From Proteobacteria bacterium UBA4656 (lineage in GTDB: Bacteria; Pseudomonadota; Gammaproteobacteria; Xanthomonadales; Ahniellaceae), in the NCBI GenBank assembly GCA_002405525.1, contig DHLY01000112.1:3499-22617 (forward strand): DNA of 19,119 nucleotides, read 5' to 3'. Below are positions 1-8,570 of this stretch, piece after piece (the stretch's first letter is position 1; each line of letters opens with the position of its first letter). The notes under the pieces are model-generated. The model searched no databases and was not told the DNA's origin. It saw only the letters and a list, made by a program, of their open reading frames with translations. Made by a program: the position numbers and the translations under genes.

Positions 1-1350
<1,350 letters not shown>

Positions 1351-1356
1351 CGGGGG

Positions 1357-1361
1357 TTCCT
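1357..1361 (-). promoter_or_regulatory. Shine-Dalgarno of rpoD
   Basis: AGGAA on the minus strand lies 6 nt before the rpoD ATG. It fixes the start choice, and it contrasts with the genes further right whose starts lack any such site. Confidence 0.6.
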
Positions 1362-1378
1362 GCACAAGCGAGACGGGC

Positions 1379-1397
1379 AGTATAGGCGGGGTGTCAA
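1379..1397 (-). promoter_or_regulatory. Candidate rpoD promoter elements
   Basis: On the minus strand TATACT (1379-1384) is a good -10 about 29 nt before the rpoD ATG, which would give a leader of about 22 nt containing the Shine-Dalgarno. A perfect TTGACA (1392-1397) lies just upstream but only 7 bp away, too close to pair with this -10. The hexamer at the canonical 17-bp spacing (TTATCC) is weak. The -10 is therefore the supported element. The role of TTGACA is unclear: chance, or part of a second promoter. Confidence 0.4.
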
Positions 1398-1432
1398 GGA
1401 TGGATAACTCCTTGATTCATCGAGGCGCCTAC

Positions 1433-1454
1433 CCCCCATGAGGTCAAATGGGGG
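1433..1454. repeat. Perfect 7-bp inverted repeat between dtd and rpoD
   Basis: CCCCCAT (1433-1439) pairs with ATGGGGG (1448-1454) around an 8-nt loop. It lies about 95 nt beyond the dtd stop and about 35 nt upstream of the rpoD TTGACA. There is no T tract on either side, so a Rho-independent terminator is not supported. It could be a weak terminator for dtd or a protein site upstream of rpoD. The rest of 1398-1548 holds a near-palindrome at 1483-1498 (one mismatched pair) and a short GGGC/GCCC hairpin at 1535-1544, with no gene. Confidence 0.35.
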
Positions 1455-1548
1455 CGCTCCAGGAACAAGCCAAGCCGACTCGCGGGTAGCGCTGCCCGTG
1501 CGGGCTGTGTCCAGTGGACCGAAACCCCCGGCTCGGGCAAGCCCTGCG

Positions 1549-1986
1549 TCAGACCTGAAGGCGCAAGGTGACCGGACCGTCATTGACCAGGTGGACCCGC
1601 ATGTGGGCGCCGAAGCGGCCGCTGGCGACCGCCACATGGGAAGCGTGCGCGCCCGCCAGCAGCCGGTCGAACACGCGGCGGCCGATCTCGGGCATTGCGG
1701 CGCCGCTGAAACTCGGCCGCAAGCCCTTGCGGGTGTCGGCCGCGAGCGTGAACTGCGGCACCAGCAGCAGGCCGCCCGCGGTCTCGCGCAGCGAGCGGTT
1801 CATCCGGCCTTCGCCGTCGTCGAATACCCGGTAGCCGAGCAGCCGCTCCAGCAGGCGCGCAGCCTGCGCCTCGCCGTCGTCGGGCTCGACCGCAACCAGG
1901 GCCAGCAGGCCGGGGCCGATCGCGCCCACGACCTCGCCATCGACCTCGACCCGAGCCTCGGTGACGCGCTGGATGAGGGCGATCAT
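1549..1986 (-). CDS. dtd: D-aminoacyl-tRNA (D-Tyr-tRNA) deacylase
   Basis: Cytoplasmic proofreading enzyme that hydrolyses D-amino acids from mischarged tRNAs. The product is 145 residues, the usual length for the family. It begins [13 protein letters not shown], the typical N-terminus. The catalytic strand reads PQFTLAADT (77-85), with T80 at the catalytic threonine position, followed by RKGLRPSF. The cross-subunit Gly-cisPro motif is in NDGPVTL (135-141). Residue 77, usually Ser in the SQFTL motif, is Pro here; I believe this variant also occurs in some proteobacterial homologues. The ATG at 1986 was chosen because family homology begins at MIALIQR; the longer frame upstream has no similarity and crosses the divergent acyltransferase gene. 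It lies tail-first toward rpoD, 84 bp from the divergent acyltransferase start. Confidence 0.96.
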   Translation of the reverse strand: MIALIQRVTEARVEVDGEVVGAIGPGLLALVAVEPDDGEAQAARLLERLLGYRVFDDGEGRMNRSLRETAGGLLLVPQFTLAADTRKGLRPSFSGAAMPEIGRRVFDRLLAGAHASHVAVASGRFGAHMRVHLVNDGPVTLRLQV

Positions 1987-2058
1987 GGTCGGCTGCGCTC
2001 TGGGACGGCGACGCCATGCTGCCGCAAGCGGGCACCGCGGCCAAGCCGCGCCGGCGCG

Positions 2059-2064
2059 TATGAT
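2059..2064 (+). promoter_or_regulatory. -10-like TATGAT 6 nt before the acyltransferase ATG
   Basis: TATGAT ends 6 nt before the ATG at 2071, so a typical transcription start (about 7 nt past the -10) would fall on the A of the ATG. No Shine-Dalgarno and no recognisable -35 are present. This suggests a leaderless mRNA. Confidence 0.4.
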
Positions 2065-2070
2065 CGCGCA

Positions 2071-3009
2071 ATGCCCTGGAACGTCCGCCTCCTGCGCCTC
2101 GCCCTGCGGCTCGGCGCGCTGCTGCCGCTGCGGCTGCTCCATGCGATCGGGGCTGCACTCGCCGGCCCGGCGCGATGGCTGGGTACCCGCGAGTACCGGG
2201 TGGCCAGGAGGAACATCGAGCTGTGCTACCCCGACCTCGACGCCCGCGCCCGCGGGCGACTGGTGACCGACACGATGGCGCACACCGGCCGCGGACTGCT
2301 GGAACTTTGCTGGCTATGGGGCGGCGACCCGCGGCGCGCGCTGGGCACGATCCGAGAGATCCGCGGGCGCGAGCACCTGGATGCCGCACTCGCCGGCGGC
2401 CGCGGCGTGCTGCTCGCTGCACCCCACCTGGGGTCCTGGGAACTGCTCAACCTGTGGTTGTCGACGGTGGCGCCGCTGACCATTCTTTATCGCGTACCGC
2501 AGCGCACCGAGTACGAGCCGCTGCTGGTCGACGCCCGGGGAGCACTCGGCGCCGAGGGCGTGCGTGCAGAAGCCGTCGGCGTGCGGCTGCTGTTCCGACG
2601 CCTCCGGGAGGGCCGCCTGATCGGCATCCTGCCCGACCAGCGGCCGAAGGGCGGCGAAGGCGTCGAGGCCCCATTCTTCGGTCGCTCGACGATGACCATG
2701 ACCCTGCTGTGCCGGATGGCGCACCGTTCGGGAGCGGCGGTGCTGTTCGGCTTCGCCGAGCGCCTGCCGCGCGGCGCAGGCTTCACGCTGCACTTCCTGC
2801 CGGCCGATCCGGCGGTGGCCGACGCCGAACCGGGGCGGGCGGCGGCGGCGATGAACCGCGGCATGGAGGAATGCGTGCGGATCGCGCCCGCCCAGTACCA
2901 GTGGACGTACAAGCGCTTCAGTTTCCGCGCGGAGGGTGACGACGGCCCGGACCCGGTGTACGGCAAGTGGAAGCGCTCGCGCCACGCGGGCGGGGCGTCG
3001 CGGCGTTGA
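2071..3009 (+). CDS. LpxL/HtrB-type lysophospholipid (lipid A) acyltransferase
   Basis: Probable inner-membrane acyltransferase that adds a secondary fatty acyl chain to a lipid A precursor or related lysolipid. It has 312 residues, close to the roughly 300 of LpxL/LpxM. The N-terminus (about 8-35) is hydrophobic and arginine-rich, as in this family. The catalytic H-X4-E motif is in APHLGSWEL (about residues 112-120). A second block, [17 protein letters not shown], matches the family's second conserved region, and the end has QYQWTYKRF, typical of the family C-terminus. The ATG at 2071 gives the family N-terminus. It is divergent from dtd and convergent with trkH, with an 81-bp gap (3010-3090) holding only GC-rich sequence and no T-tract terminator. 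Lauroyl versus myristoyl or other specificity cannot be read from sequence. Confidence 0.9.
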   Translation: MPWNVRLLRLALRLGALLPLRLLHAIGAALAGPARWLGTREYRVARRNIELCYPDLDARARGRLVTDTMAHTGRGLLELCWLWGGDPRRALGTIREIRGREHLDAALAGGRGVLLAAPHLGSWELLNLWLSTVAPLTILYRVPQRTEYEPLLVDARGALGAEGVRAEAVGVRLLFRRLREGRLIGILPDQRPKGGEGVEAPFFGRSTMTMTLLCRMAHRSGAAVLFGFAERLPRGAGFTLHFLPADPAVADAEPGRAAAAMNRGMEECVRIAPAQYQWTYKRFSFRAEGDDGPDPVYGKWKRSRHAGGASRR

Positions 3010-3090
3010 TGCGTCGGTCGCCCGCCGCGGGGCGCGGCGCGGCGACGATGCCACGGTCCGCGCGCGAACCAACAATGGACAACTCGCCGA

Positions 3091-4539
3091 TCATTCGCGC
3101 CAGAACGCGGCGGTGAACAATACCAGCACCGTGAAGATCTCCAGACGGCCGAGTAGCATCGCGAATGAGCAGATCCACACGCCGACGTCATTGACATCGC
3201 GGAAGGTGGAGGCGACGACGCCGAGCCCTGGCCCGAGGTTGTTGATGCAGGTCGCCACCGCCGAGAAGGCGCTCAGCAAATCGAGACCGGTGGCGGCGAG
3301 TGCCAGCGTCATGACGGTGAAGCAGGCGACGTAGAGCGTGCAGAAACCGGTGACAGCGGCAAGGACTGCGCCTGAGACCGTGGTGCCGCCGAGCTTGACC
3401 ACGAAACGCCCGCGCGGGTGCACCAGCTGCGCGATCTCGCGCAGACCCTGGCGGAACAGCAGCATGACGCGCACCACCTTCATGCCGCCGGAAGTGGACC
3501 CGGAGCAGCCGCCGATGAAGCCGATCAGGATCAGCAGCAACGGCGCGTAGCCCGGCCATTGCGCGAAGCCGGTGGTGACGAAACCGGTGGTCGTGATGTT
3601 CGAGACGATGTGGAAAGCAGCATGGCGAAGGCTCTGGGCCAGCCCCTCGTGCGCGCCATGCGCCCAGACCGCCAGAGCGACCACTACGCTGCCGGCCACG
3701 ATGATGGCGAAATAGGCGCGCGTCTCCGAATCCAGGAAGTAGACATTCGCGCTGGCCCGCCGCCAGGCCAGGAAATGCATCGCGAAATTGATCCCTCCGA
3801 GCGACATGAACAGGATCGCGATCGCCTCCAGCAGCGGCGAGTCGAATTGCCCGAAACTGGCGTCGTAGTTGCCGAAACCGCCGGTGGCCACGGTGGCAAA
3901 GGCGTGGGTGATGGCGTCGAAGACATTCATGCCGCCGATCCAGTACGCCAGCGCACAGGCCGCGTTGAGGCCGACGTAGACGAGCCACAGCGCCTTTGCG
4001 GTCTCGGCGATGCGCGGGGTCAGGCGGGTGTCCTTGATCGGGCCGGTCGACTCGGCGCGGAACAGTTGCGAACCGCCGATGCGCAGCATCGGCAAGATCG
4101 CGACGGCGAGGATGACGATGCCCATCCCGCCGAGGAAATGCAGGCTCTGGCGGTAGAAGAGCAGGCTTCGCGGAAGCCTTTCGATTCCGACCAGGACCGT
4201 CGCGCCGGTGGTGGTCAAGCCGGACACCGCCTCGAAATAGGCGTCCGTGTAGCTCAGCCGCGTAGGGCCCAGCATGAACGGCAACGCACAGGCCGCGCCG
4301 ACCAGGAACCAGATCAGGGTCACCACCAGAAACCCGTCGCGCAATCGCAGTTCCTCGCGCCGGTTGCGCACAGGCAGCCAGAGCAGGAAACCCACCACCA
4401 GGCAGAGCATCAGGCTCTCGATGAACACCGCGGCGATGCCGTCGTCGTACCACCACGACAGGCCGAGCGGCACGAGATTGATGCTGCCGGCGAGGGCGAT
4501 GACCGCGCCGACGATCCGCTGCACGACGAAGATGCGCAT
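3091..4539 (-). CDS. trkH: Trk potassium uptake system membrane subunit TrkH
   Basis: Inner-membrane K+ channel/transporter of the SKT (Trk/Ktr/HKT) superfamily, gated by cytoplasmic TrkA. It has 482 residues, as expected. All four pore loops are visible: SGLTTTGAT (106-114), ATVATGGFGNYD (215-226), SNITTTGF (313-320) and ATCINNLGPG (429-438), each with the selectivity-filter glycine (G112, G220, G319, G436). GGCSGSTSGGMKVVR (343-357) matches the conserved segment after pore helix 3 that lines the gating region. Hydrophobic segments fill the rest. The ATG follows the trkA stop by an 11-nt gap with a GGGCGG stretch upstream, so the two are almost certainly co-transcribed and translated in sequence as trkA-trkH. 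Confidence 0.97.
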   Translation of the reverse strand: MRIFVVQRIVGAVIALAGSINLVPLGLSWWYDDGIAAVFIESLMLCLVVGFLLWLPVRNRREELRLRDGFLVVTLIWFLVGAACALPFMLGPTRLSYTDAYFEAVSGLTTTGATVLVGIERLPRSLLFYRQSLHFLGGMGIVILAVAILPMLRIGGSQLFRAESTGPIKDTRLTPRIAETAKALWLVYVGLNAACALAYWIGGMNVFDAITHAFATVATGGFGNYDASFGQFDSPLLEAIAILFMSLGGINFAMHFLAWRRASANVYFLDSETRAYFAIIVAGSVVVALAVWAHGAHEGLAQSLRHAAFHIVSNITTTGFVTTGFAQWPGYAPLLLILIGFIGGCSGSTSGGMKVVRVMLLFRQGLREIAQLVHPRGRFVVKLGGTTVSGAVLAAVTGFCTLYVACFTVMTLALAATGLDLLSAFSAVATCINNLGPGLGVVASTFRDVNDVGVWICSFAMLLGRLEIFTVLVLFTAAFWRE

Positions 4540-4550
4540 CCGCCGCCCGC

Positions 4551-5927
4551 TCAGGCCAGCGAGGCGTCGGCGCGGAACAGCAGCTCGACCTTCTTCAATT
4601 GCCGCTTGTCGGTCAGCAGCAGGATGAGGTGGTCGTTGGGCTCGATCACCACGTCGTGGTGCGCGATCAGCAGCTGCTCGCCGCGGACGATGCCGGCGAT
4701 GGTGGTCGCCGGCGGCAGTTCGAGTTCCTCGATCGCGCGACCAACCACCTTGGAGGTGCGCCGGTCGCCGACCGCCACCGCCTCGATGGCCTCCGCGGCG
4801 CCGCGGCGCAGCGAGTGGACGCGGACCATGGTCCCGGCACGAATGTGGGTCAGTAGCGCGGACAGGGTGACCTGCTGCGGGCTGATCGCGATGTCGATCA
4901 GCCCGCCCTCGACCAGTTCGGCGTAGGCCGGCCGATTGATCAGGCTCAGCACGCGCTGGCAGCCCAGCCGCTTGGCCAGCATCGCGGACAGGATGTTGGC
5001 CTCGTCGTCGTTGGTCAGCGCGCAGTAGACGTCGGTCTGGTCGATGTTCTCCTCGCGCAACAGGTCCTCGTCCGCGCAGTCGCCGACCAGCACAATGGAG
5101 TTCTGCAGGTCCTCGGCCAGCAGCTTGCTGCGCTCTCGCGAGCGCTCGAGGATCTTCACGCTGTACGCGCCCTCCATCAGCCGGGCAAGGGAGCGCCCGA
5201 TGTTGCCGCCGCCGGCGAGGAACAGACGTCGCGCAGGTCGCTCGACCTTGCGCAGCTCGCTCATCACGGTTCGGATGTCGCGACGGTCCGCTAGGAAGAG
5301 CACTTCGTCACCGACCTCGATCACCGTGTGGCCCTCGGGCATGATCGAGCGCCCGCCGCGGAAGATCGCAGCCACCCGCGCGTCGACCGTCGACGGCAGG
5401 TGGTTGCGCAGTTCCTTGATGGGGTGGTGGACCAGCGCTCCGCCCTCGCGCGCGCGCACCGCGACCAACTGCGCGCGGCCGTCGGCGAACTCCAGCACCT
5501 GCAGCGCGCCGGGGTACTCAATCAGGCGCTGCACGTGGCGGCAGACCAGCTGCTCGGGGCTGATCACGACGTCAATCGACGAGCGGCCGCGGCCGATCAG
5601 TTCCGGATGGGCGAGGTACTCGGCCTCGCGCACGCGGGCGATCTTGGTCGGCGTGCGGAACAGCGTGTCGGCAACCTGGCAAGCGATGATGTTGACCTCG
5701 TCCGAATTGGTCACCGCAATGATCATCTCGGTGTCCTCGGCGCCCGCCTGGGCCAGCACCGAGGGGTGGCTGGCGTGCCCGACCACGGTGCGCAGGTCGA
5801 TCTTCTCCGACAGCTCGCGCAGTTTCGGCACGTCGGTGTCGACCATCGTGATGTCGTTGTCCTCGGACGCGAGCGCGGCCGCGACGGAGGTGCCGACGGT
5901 GCCGGCGCCGAGGATCAGGATCTTCAC
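4551..5927 (-). CDS. trkA: Trk potassium uptake system NAD-binding regulatory subunit TrkA
   Basis: Peripheral cytoplasmic subunit that binds nucleotides through two RCK domains and gates TrkH. It has 458 residues, the standard length. The first Rossmann motif is GAGTVG (7-12), with the acidic residue ending beta-2 at D30. An RCK_C segment follows at about 145-225. The second Rossmann motif is GGGNIG (239-244), followed by a second RCK_C domain ending near 450. The start is GTG at 5927, giving MKILILGAG, the usual TrkA N-terminus. It lies upstream of and is coupled to trkH. The 145-bp gap to the NtrX-like gene contains that gene's terminator, so trkA-trkH probably has its own promoter; I could not identify a convincing one. 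Confidence 0.97.
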   Translation of the reverse strand: MKILILGAGTVGTSVAAALASEDNDITMVDTDVPKLRELSEKIDLRTVVGHASHPSVLAQAGAEDTEMIIAVTNSDEVNIIACQVADTLFRTPTKIARVREAEYLAHPELIGRGRSSIDVVISPEQLVCRHVQRLIEYPGALQVLEFADGRAQLVAVRAREGGALVHHPIKELRNHLPSTVDARVAAIFRGGRSIMPEGHTVIEVGDEVLFLADRRDIRTVMSELRKVERPARRLFLAGGGNIGRSLARLMEGAYSVKILERSRERSKLLAEDLQNSIVLVGDCADEDLLREENIDQTDVYCALTNDDEANILSAMLAKRLGCQRVLSLINRPAYAELVEGGLIDIAISPQQVTLSALLTHIRAGTMVRVHSLRRGAAEAIEAVAVGDRRTSKVVGRAIEELELPPATTIAGIVRGEQLLIAHHDVVIEPNDHLILLLTDKRQLKKVELLFRADASLA

Positions 5928-6000
5928 GGACGGGGCTTCCCGTGGCGGGGCATGCGGATCGTTCTCATGGGCGGCATACCGGCCACGTGCGCTCCCCAGA

Positions 6001-6028
6001 AAAGATGATGCCCGCTTGCGCGGGCATG
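6001..6028 (-). terminator. Rho-independent terminator of the NtrX-like gene
   Basis: ATGCCCGC (6009-6016) and GCGGGCAT (6021-6028) form a perfect 8-bp stem with a 4-nt loop. On the minus strand the stem is followed by CATCTTTTCT, a short T-rich run. It lies 45 nt past the stop of the NtrX-like gene and about 80 nt before the trkA start, so it separates the regulator from the trk operon. The remainder of 5928-6072 shows no gene. Confidence 0.6.
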
Positions 6029-6072
6029 GTGGCGTCCGGGTCGGGCGCTGGCGACGGCGGCTGGCGTGGTCT

Positions 6073-7479
6073 TCAGTTCCCCTGCGCGCCGCCGTCCCGC
6101 ACCGGGCCGCGGATGTCGATCGACAGATCCCGCAGCTTGCGGTAGAGATGGGTGCGCTCCATGCCCGACATCATAGCAAGCTTGCCGACGCTGCCCTGCG
6201 CCTCCTTGAGCAGGTGGGTCAGATAGTTACGCTCGAAAGCGTCGCGGGCCTCCCGCAGCGGCAGGCCGTAGTCGATCTCGAACGCCCCGCCGGCGACCGC
6301 GCGCCGCGGGGCGGTCGCGACGGCGTTGCCGAGCGCCATCTCGACCTCGGCCAGGTCCACGTCACCGCTGCCGCCCAGGATCAACAGTCGCTGGACGAGG
6401 TTGCGCAGTTCCCGCAGGTTGCCCGGCCACGGGTGCTGGCGCAGCCGGTTCTGCGCGGCGGTGGAAAAGCGCCGGTAGGCAAGTCCGTCGCGACGCGCGA
6501 ACTGCTCGGCGAAAGCATCCGTCAGGTCGGGCAGGTCGTCGGCACGCTCGCGCAGCGGCGGCACCCGCAGCGGCAGCACGTCGAGCTGGTAGCGCAATGC
6601 CTCGTCGAAGCGGCCGGTCGCAGTGGCCTCGGCGAGGTCGACGGCGCTGGCGGCGACCACCCGCAGGTCGATGGCCACCGGCGCCGCGGCGCCGGCGCGG
6701 GTGAAGCCGCGCGCCTCCAGCGCGCCGGCCAGCGCGCGCTGCGCCTCGGTCTCCAGCTGCTCGACGCCGTCGAGGAACAGCACGCCGCCCTGTGCGGCAT
6801 CGAGCAGGCCGTAGGCCACGCCGCGTGCGTCCTCGGTGCCGAACAGCGCCGCCGAGGCGCCGCTGCGCGGCAGGGCGCCGACTGCGACCCGGACGAACGG
6901 CCCCTGCCGGCGCGGCCCGCGCGCATGCAGCCAGCGTGCCAGCGTTTCCTTGCCGGTGCCGGGCTCGCCGTGCACCAGCACCGGCGCGTCGGTGGCCGCG
7001 GCCCGCTCCAGTTGCGCCTTCAACGCCTGCATCGCCCGCCCGGCGCCGACCGGTTCCGCCAGGGCGGGCGCCAGTTCGCGCCGCAGGCCCTCGTTCTCGG
7101 CCGTCAGGCGACCGTGATCGAGGGCGCGGCGCAGGGTCAGCAGCAGCTTGGCCAGTGCGATCGGCTTCTCCACGAAGTCGTAGGCGCCGAGGCGCGTGGC
7201 CTCGACCGCGGTCTCGATCGTGCCGTGGCCGGACATCATCACGACCGGACACGGCAGGCCCCCGCGCTCGCCCCACTCGCGCAGCAGCGAGACGCCGTCG
7301 AGATCGGGCATCCAGACGTCGAGCAGGACCAGGTCGGGGCGGCGCGCGCGACGCGCCTCGCGCGCCTCGGCGGCATTGCCGGCCACGGTCACGGCGTAGC
7401 CCTCGTCCTCGAGGATGTCCTTCACCGACTCGCGGATGTCGGGTTCGTCGTCGACGACGAGGATCTGGGCGCTGGGCAT
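6073..7479 (-). CDS. NtrX-like response regulator with a degenerate sigma-54 AAA+ domain
   Basis: 468-residue regulator with receiver, AAA+ and Fis-type HTH domains. The receiver (1-120) is intact: acidic pair D10/D11, phosphoacceptor D54, S83 and K105. Walker A is present as GEPGTGKE (171-178). Elements needed by sigma-54 activators are lost. The GAFTGA loop is replaced by FGTEDARGVAYGLLDAAQGG (213-232), about 7 residues shorter than in NtrC. Walker B reads LFLDG (234-238), glycine replacing the catalytic Glu. The arginine-finger positions in GRFDEALRYQLD are D292 and Q298. Sensor II (WPGNLREL, 351-358) remains. The Fis-like HTH is at about 415-452. Family order (NtrX next to trkA) supports the NtrX label. 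No NtrY-type kinase gene is adjacent. It probably cannot hydrolyse ATP or activate sigma-54; it may act as a phosphorylation-controlled DNA-binding factor. Confidence 0.88.
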   Translation of the reverse strand: MPSAQILVVDDEPDIRESVKDILEDEGYAVTVAGNAAEAREARRARRPDLVLLDVWMPDLDGVSLLREWGERGGLPCPVVMMSGHGTIETAVEATRLGAYDFVEKPIALAKLLLTLRRALDHGRLTAENEGLRRELAPALAEPVGAGRAMQALKAQLERAAATDAPVLVHGEPGTGKETLARWLHARGPRRQGPFVRVAVGALPRSGASAALFGTEDARGVAYGLLDAAQGGVLFLDGVEQLETEAQRALAGALEARGFTRAGAAAPVAIDLRVVAASAVDLAEATATGRFDEALRYQLDVLPLRVPPLRERADDLPDLTDAFAEQFARRDGLAYRRFSTAAQNRLRQHPWPGNLRELRNLVQRLLILGGSGDVDLAEVEMALGNAVATAPRRAVAGGAFEIDYGLPLREARDAFERNYLTHLLKEAQGSVGKLAMMSGMERTHLYRKLRDLSIDIRGPVRDGGAQGN

Positions 7480-7490
7480 GGGGGGGGGGG
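7480..7490 (-). repeat. 11-base poly-C tract abutting the NtrX-like start codon
   Basis: An uninterrupted run of 11 G on the plus strand (11 C on the coding strand) directly precedes the ATG at 7479, where a Shine-Dalgarno would normally lie. A candidate -10 (TATCCT, complement 7509-7514) lies about 29 nt upstream of the ATG, so the tract would fall in a short leader. The rest of the gap, 7491-7593, holds a small hairpin at 7529-7542 and no gene. Confidence 0.85.
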
Positions 7491-7593
7491 CTGTAGCCGT
7501 ACCGCAACAGGATACCCCGCCGCAGTCGCCGTGTGCGCACGGTGCGGTGCGGCCTTGCAGCCGCGCGTGCGGGCCCGCTGCGCGCGCTGGCGA

Positions 7594-8523
7594 TCAGCGT
7601 CGCCCGCGCACGGCGTGGCGGAGGTGGAAGAACGGCGCAAGCCACGGCCGACGGGCGATCGCCTCGTCGCGCTCACGTTCGCGGATCGCACGCTTGCGGG
7701 CGGCGAACCGATCGAGCAGGTGGCGCTGCGCGACGTAGCCCCGCGCGCGGTCGAGCGCGGCCAGCGCACGCGCATCGTCGGGCGCGACCCCGGCGGTCGA
7801 CTCGATGCCCAGTTCCAGCGCCAGCGAAGGACGCGCGTAGCCAGCGGCGATTTCCCCGCGCACCAGCGCCTCGTCGACCGCTCCATCGGCCATGGCGCGC
7901 CGCAGGGCGTCGATCCACGGGCGCCCGTGCGGATGCCCGGCGGCGACCCAGGGCTGGGTGCGGATCTCCGTGTAGTGCAGGTTGCGGGTGCGCGCGGGAT
8001 CGTAGTGGTCGAGGTCGTTCCAGCCGGCCGGGATGCGCTCGGCCATCTCGCCCGGCGCGAGCAGCACATCGACCGCCATCAAGGCGTTGTAGTCGTAGCG
8101 CACGCCCAGCCCGCCGACGATCGCGGCCACGTCCCAGTCGAGGCTGGCGCAATCGAGCAGCATCACCGCCGCGTGCTTGCCGCGGTCGCGCTGGCCGCGC
8201 GAGCCGACTTCGATCAGGACCTTGGCGCCGTCGAATGGCTGGTCCCAGAGTTCCGCGAAGTCGCGGAACACCAGCATGTCGGAGTCCATGTACACCGCGC
8301 GGCCACGGCGACCGCAGAGCGCCGGAATGGCGAAGCGCGCGAAACTGAACTCGGTGTACGGCGCATGGCGCGGGTCGGCCGGCGTCGGCGCCGCGCCGTT
8401 GTCGATGGCGCGGATCTCGACCGGGCGCGCGGTGTGGCGGCGGATCGAGTGCGCGAGGACCTCGAACGGCAGGCGCGCGTCGCGGGCGGCGCCGCAGAAG
8501 ATGCGGATCGGATCGTCGGCCAT
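7594..8523 (-). CDS. GT8-like glycosyltransferase
   Basis: Probable cytoplasmic retaining GT-A glycosyltransferase that uses a nucleotide sugar. It has 309 residues. The N-terminus (PIRIFCGAARDARLPFEVLA) resembles the first Rossmann strand of GT8 enzymes. A DxD metal-binding motif occurs as YMDSDMLVF (D80, D82), preceded by the typical region of a GT-A fold. NLHYTEIRTQPW (181-192) resembles the GT8 H-x-x-x-x-KPW block in which the histidine (H183) binds metal. A basic C-terminal tail (about 260-309) may associate with the membrane. The ATG at 8523 was chosen because homology starts there and a perfect TATAAT lies just upstream; a longer frame would overlap the divergent gene. It begins the glycan block and lies 114 bp upstream of the NtrX-like gene. 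Donor and acceptor are unknown. Confidence 0.78.
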   Translation of the reverse strand: MADDPIRIFCGAARDARLPFEVLAHSIRRHTARPVEIRAIDNGAAPTPADPRHAPYTEFSFARFAIPALCGRRGRAVYMDSDMLVFRDFAELWDQPFDGAKVLIEVGSRGQRDRGKHAAVMLLDCASLDWDVAAIVGGLGVRYDYNALMAVDVLLAPGEMAERIPAGWNDLDHYDPARTRNLHYTEIRTQPWVAAGHPHGRPWIDALRRAMADGAVDEALVRGEIAAGYARPSLALELGIESTAGVAPDDARALAALDRARGYVAQRHLLDRFAARKRAIRERERDEAIARRPWLAPFFHLRHAVRGRR

Positions 8524-8532
8524 GGCCCGACG

Positions 8533-8561
8533 ATTATAGGCGCGGCGGGCGCGGCTAAACT
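8533..8561. promoter_or_regulatory. Divergent promoter with two outward -10 boxes 17 bp apart
   Basis: In the 47-bp gap between two divergent starts, TATAAT (complement 8533-8538) lies 9 nt before the ATG at 8523, and TAAACT (plus, 8556-8561) lies 9 nt before the ATG at 8571. The boxes are separated by exactly 17 bp, so each sits where the other's -35 would be. Neither start has a convincing Shine-Dalgarno, so leaderless or nearly leaderless transcripts are possible. Confidence 0.5.
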
Positions 8562-8570
8562 CGCGACCCG

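Noticed and set aside
1438..2070. N-terminal extension of the acyltransferase frame upstream of 2071
   Set aside because: The extension lies antisense over dtd and has no homology; family similarity begins at MPWNVRLL.
3010..3090. GC-rich hairpin between the convergent acyltransferase and trkH genes as a bidirectional terminator
   Set aside because: GTCGC/GCGAC-type pairing exists but is imperfect and is not followed by a T tract on either strand.
3418..4926. 502-codon plus-strand frame antisense to trkH/trkA
   Set aside because: Shadow of confirmed genes; its composition is rich in Q, R, H and D, as expected of a reverse-strand translation.
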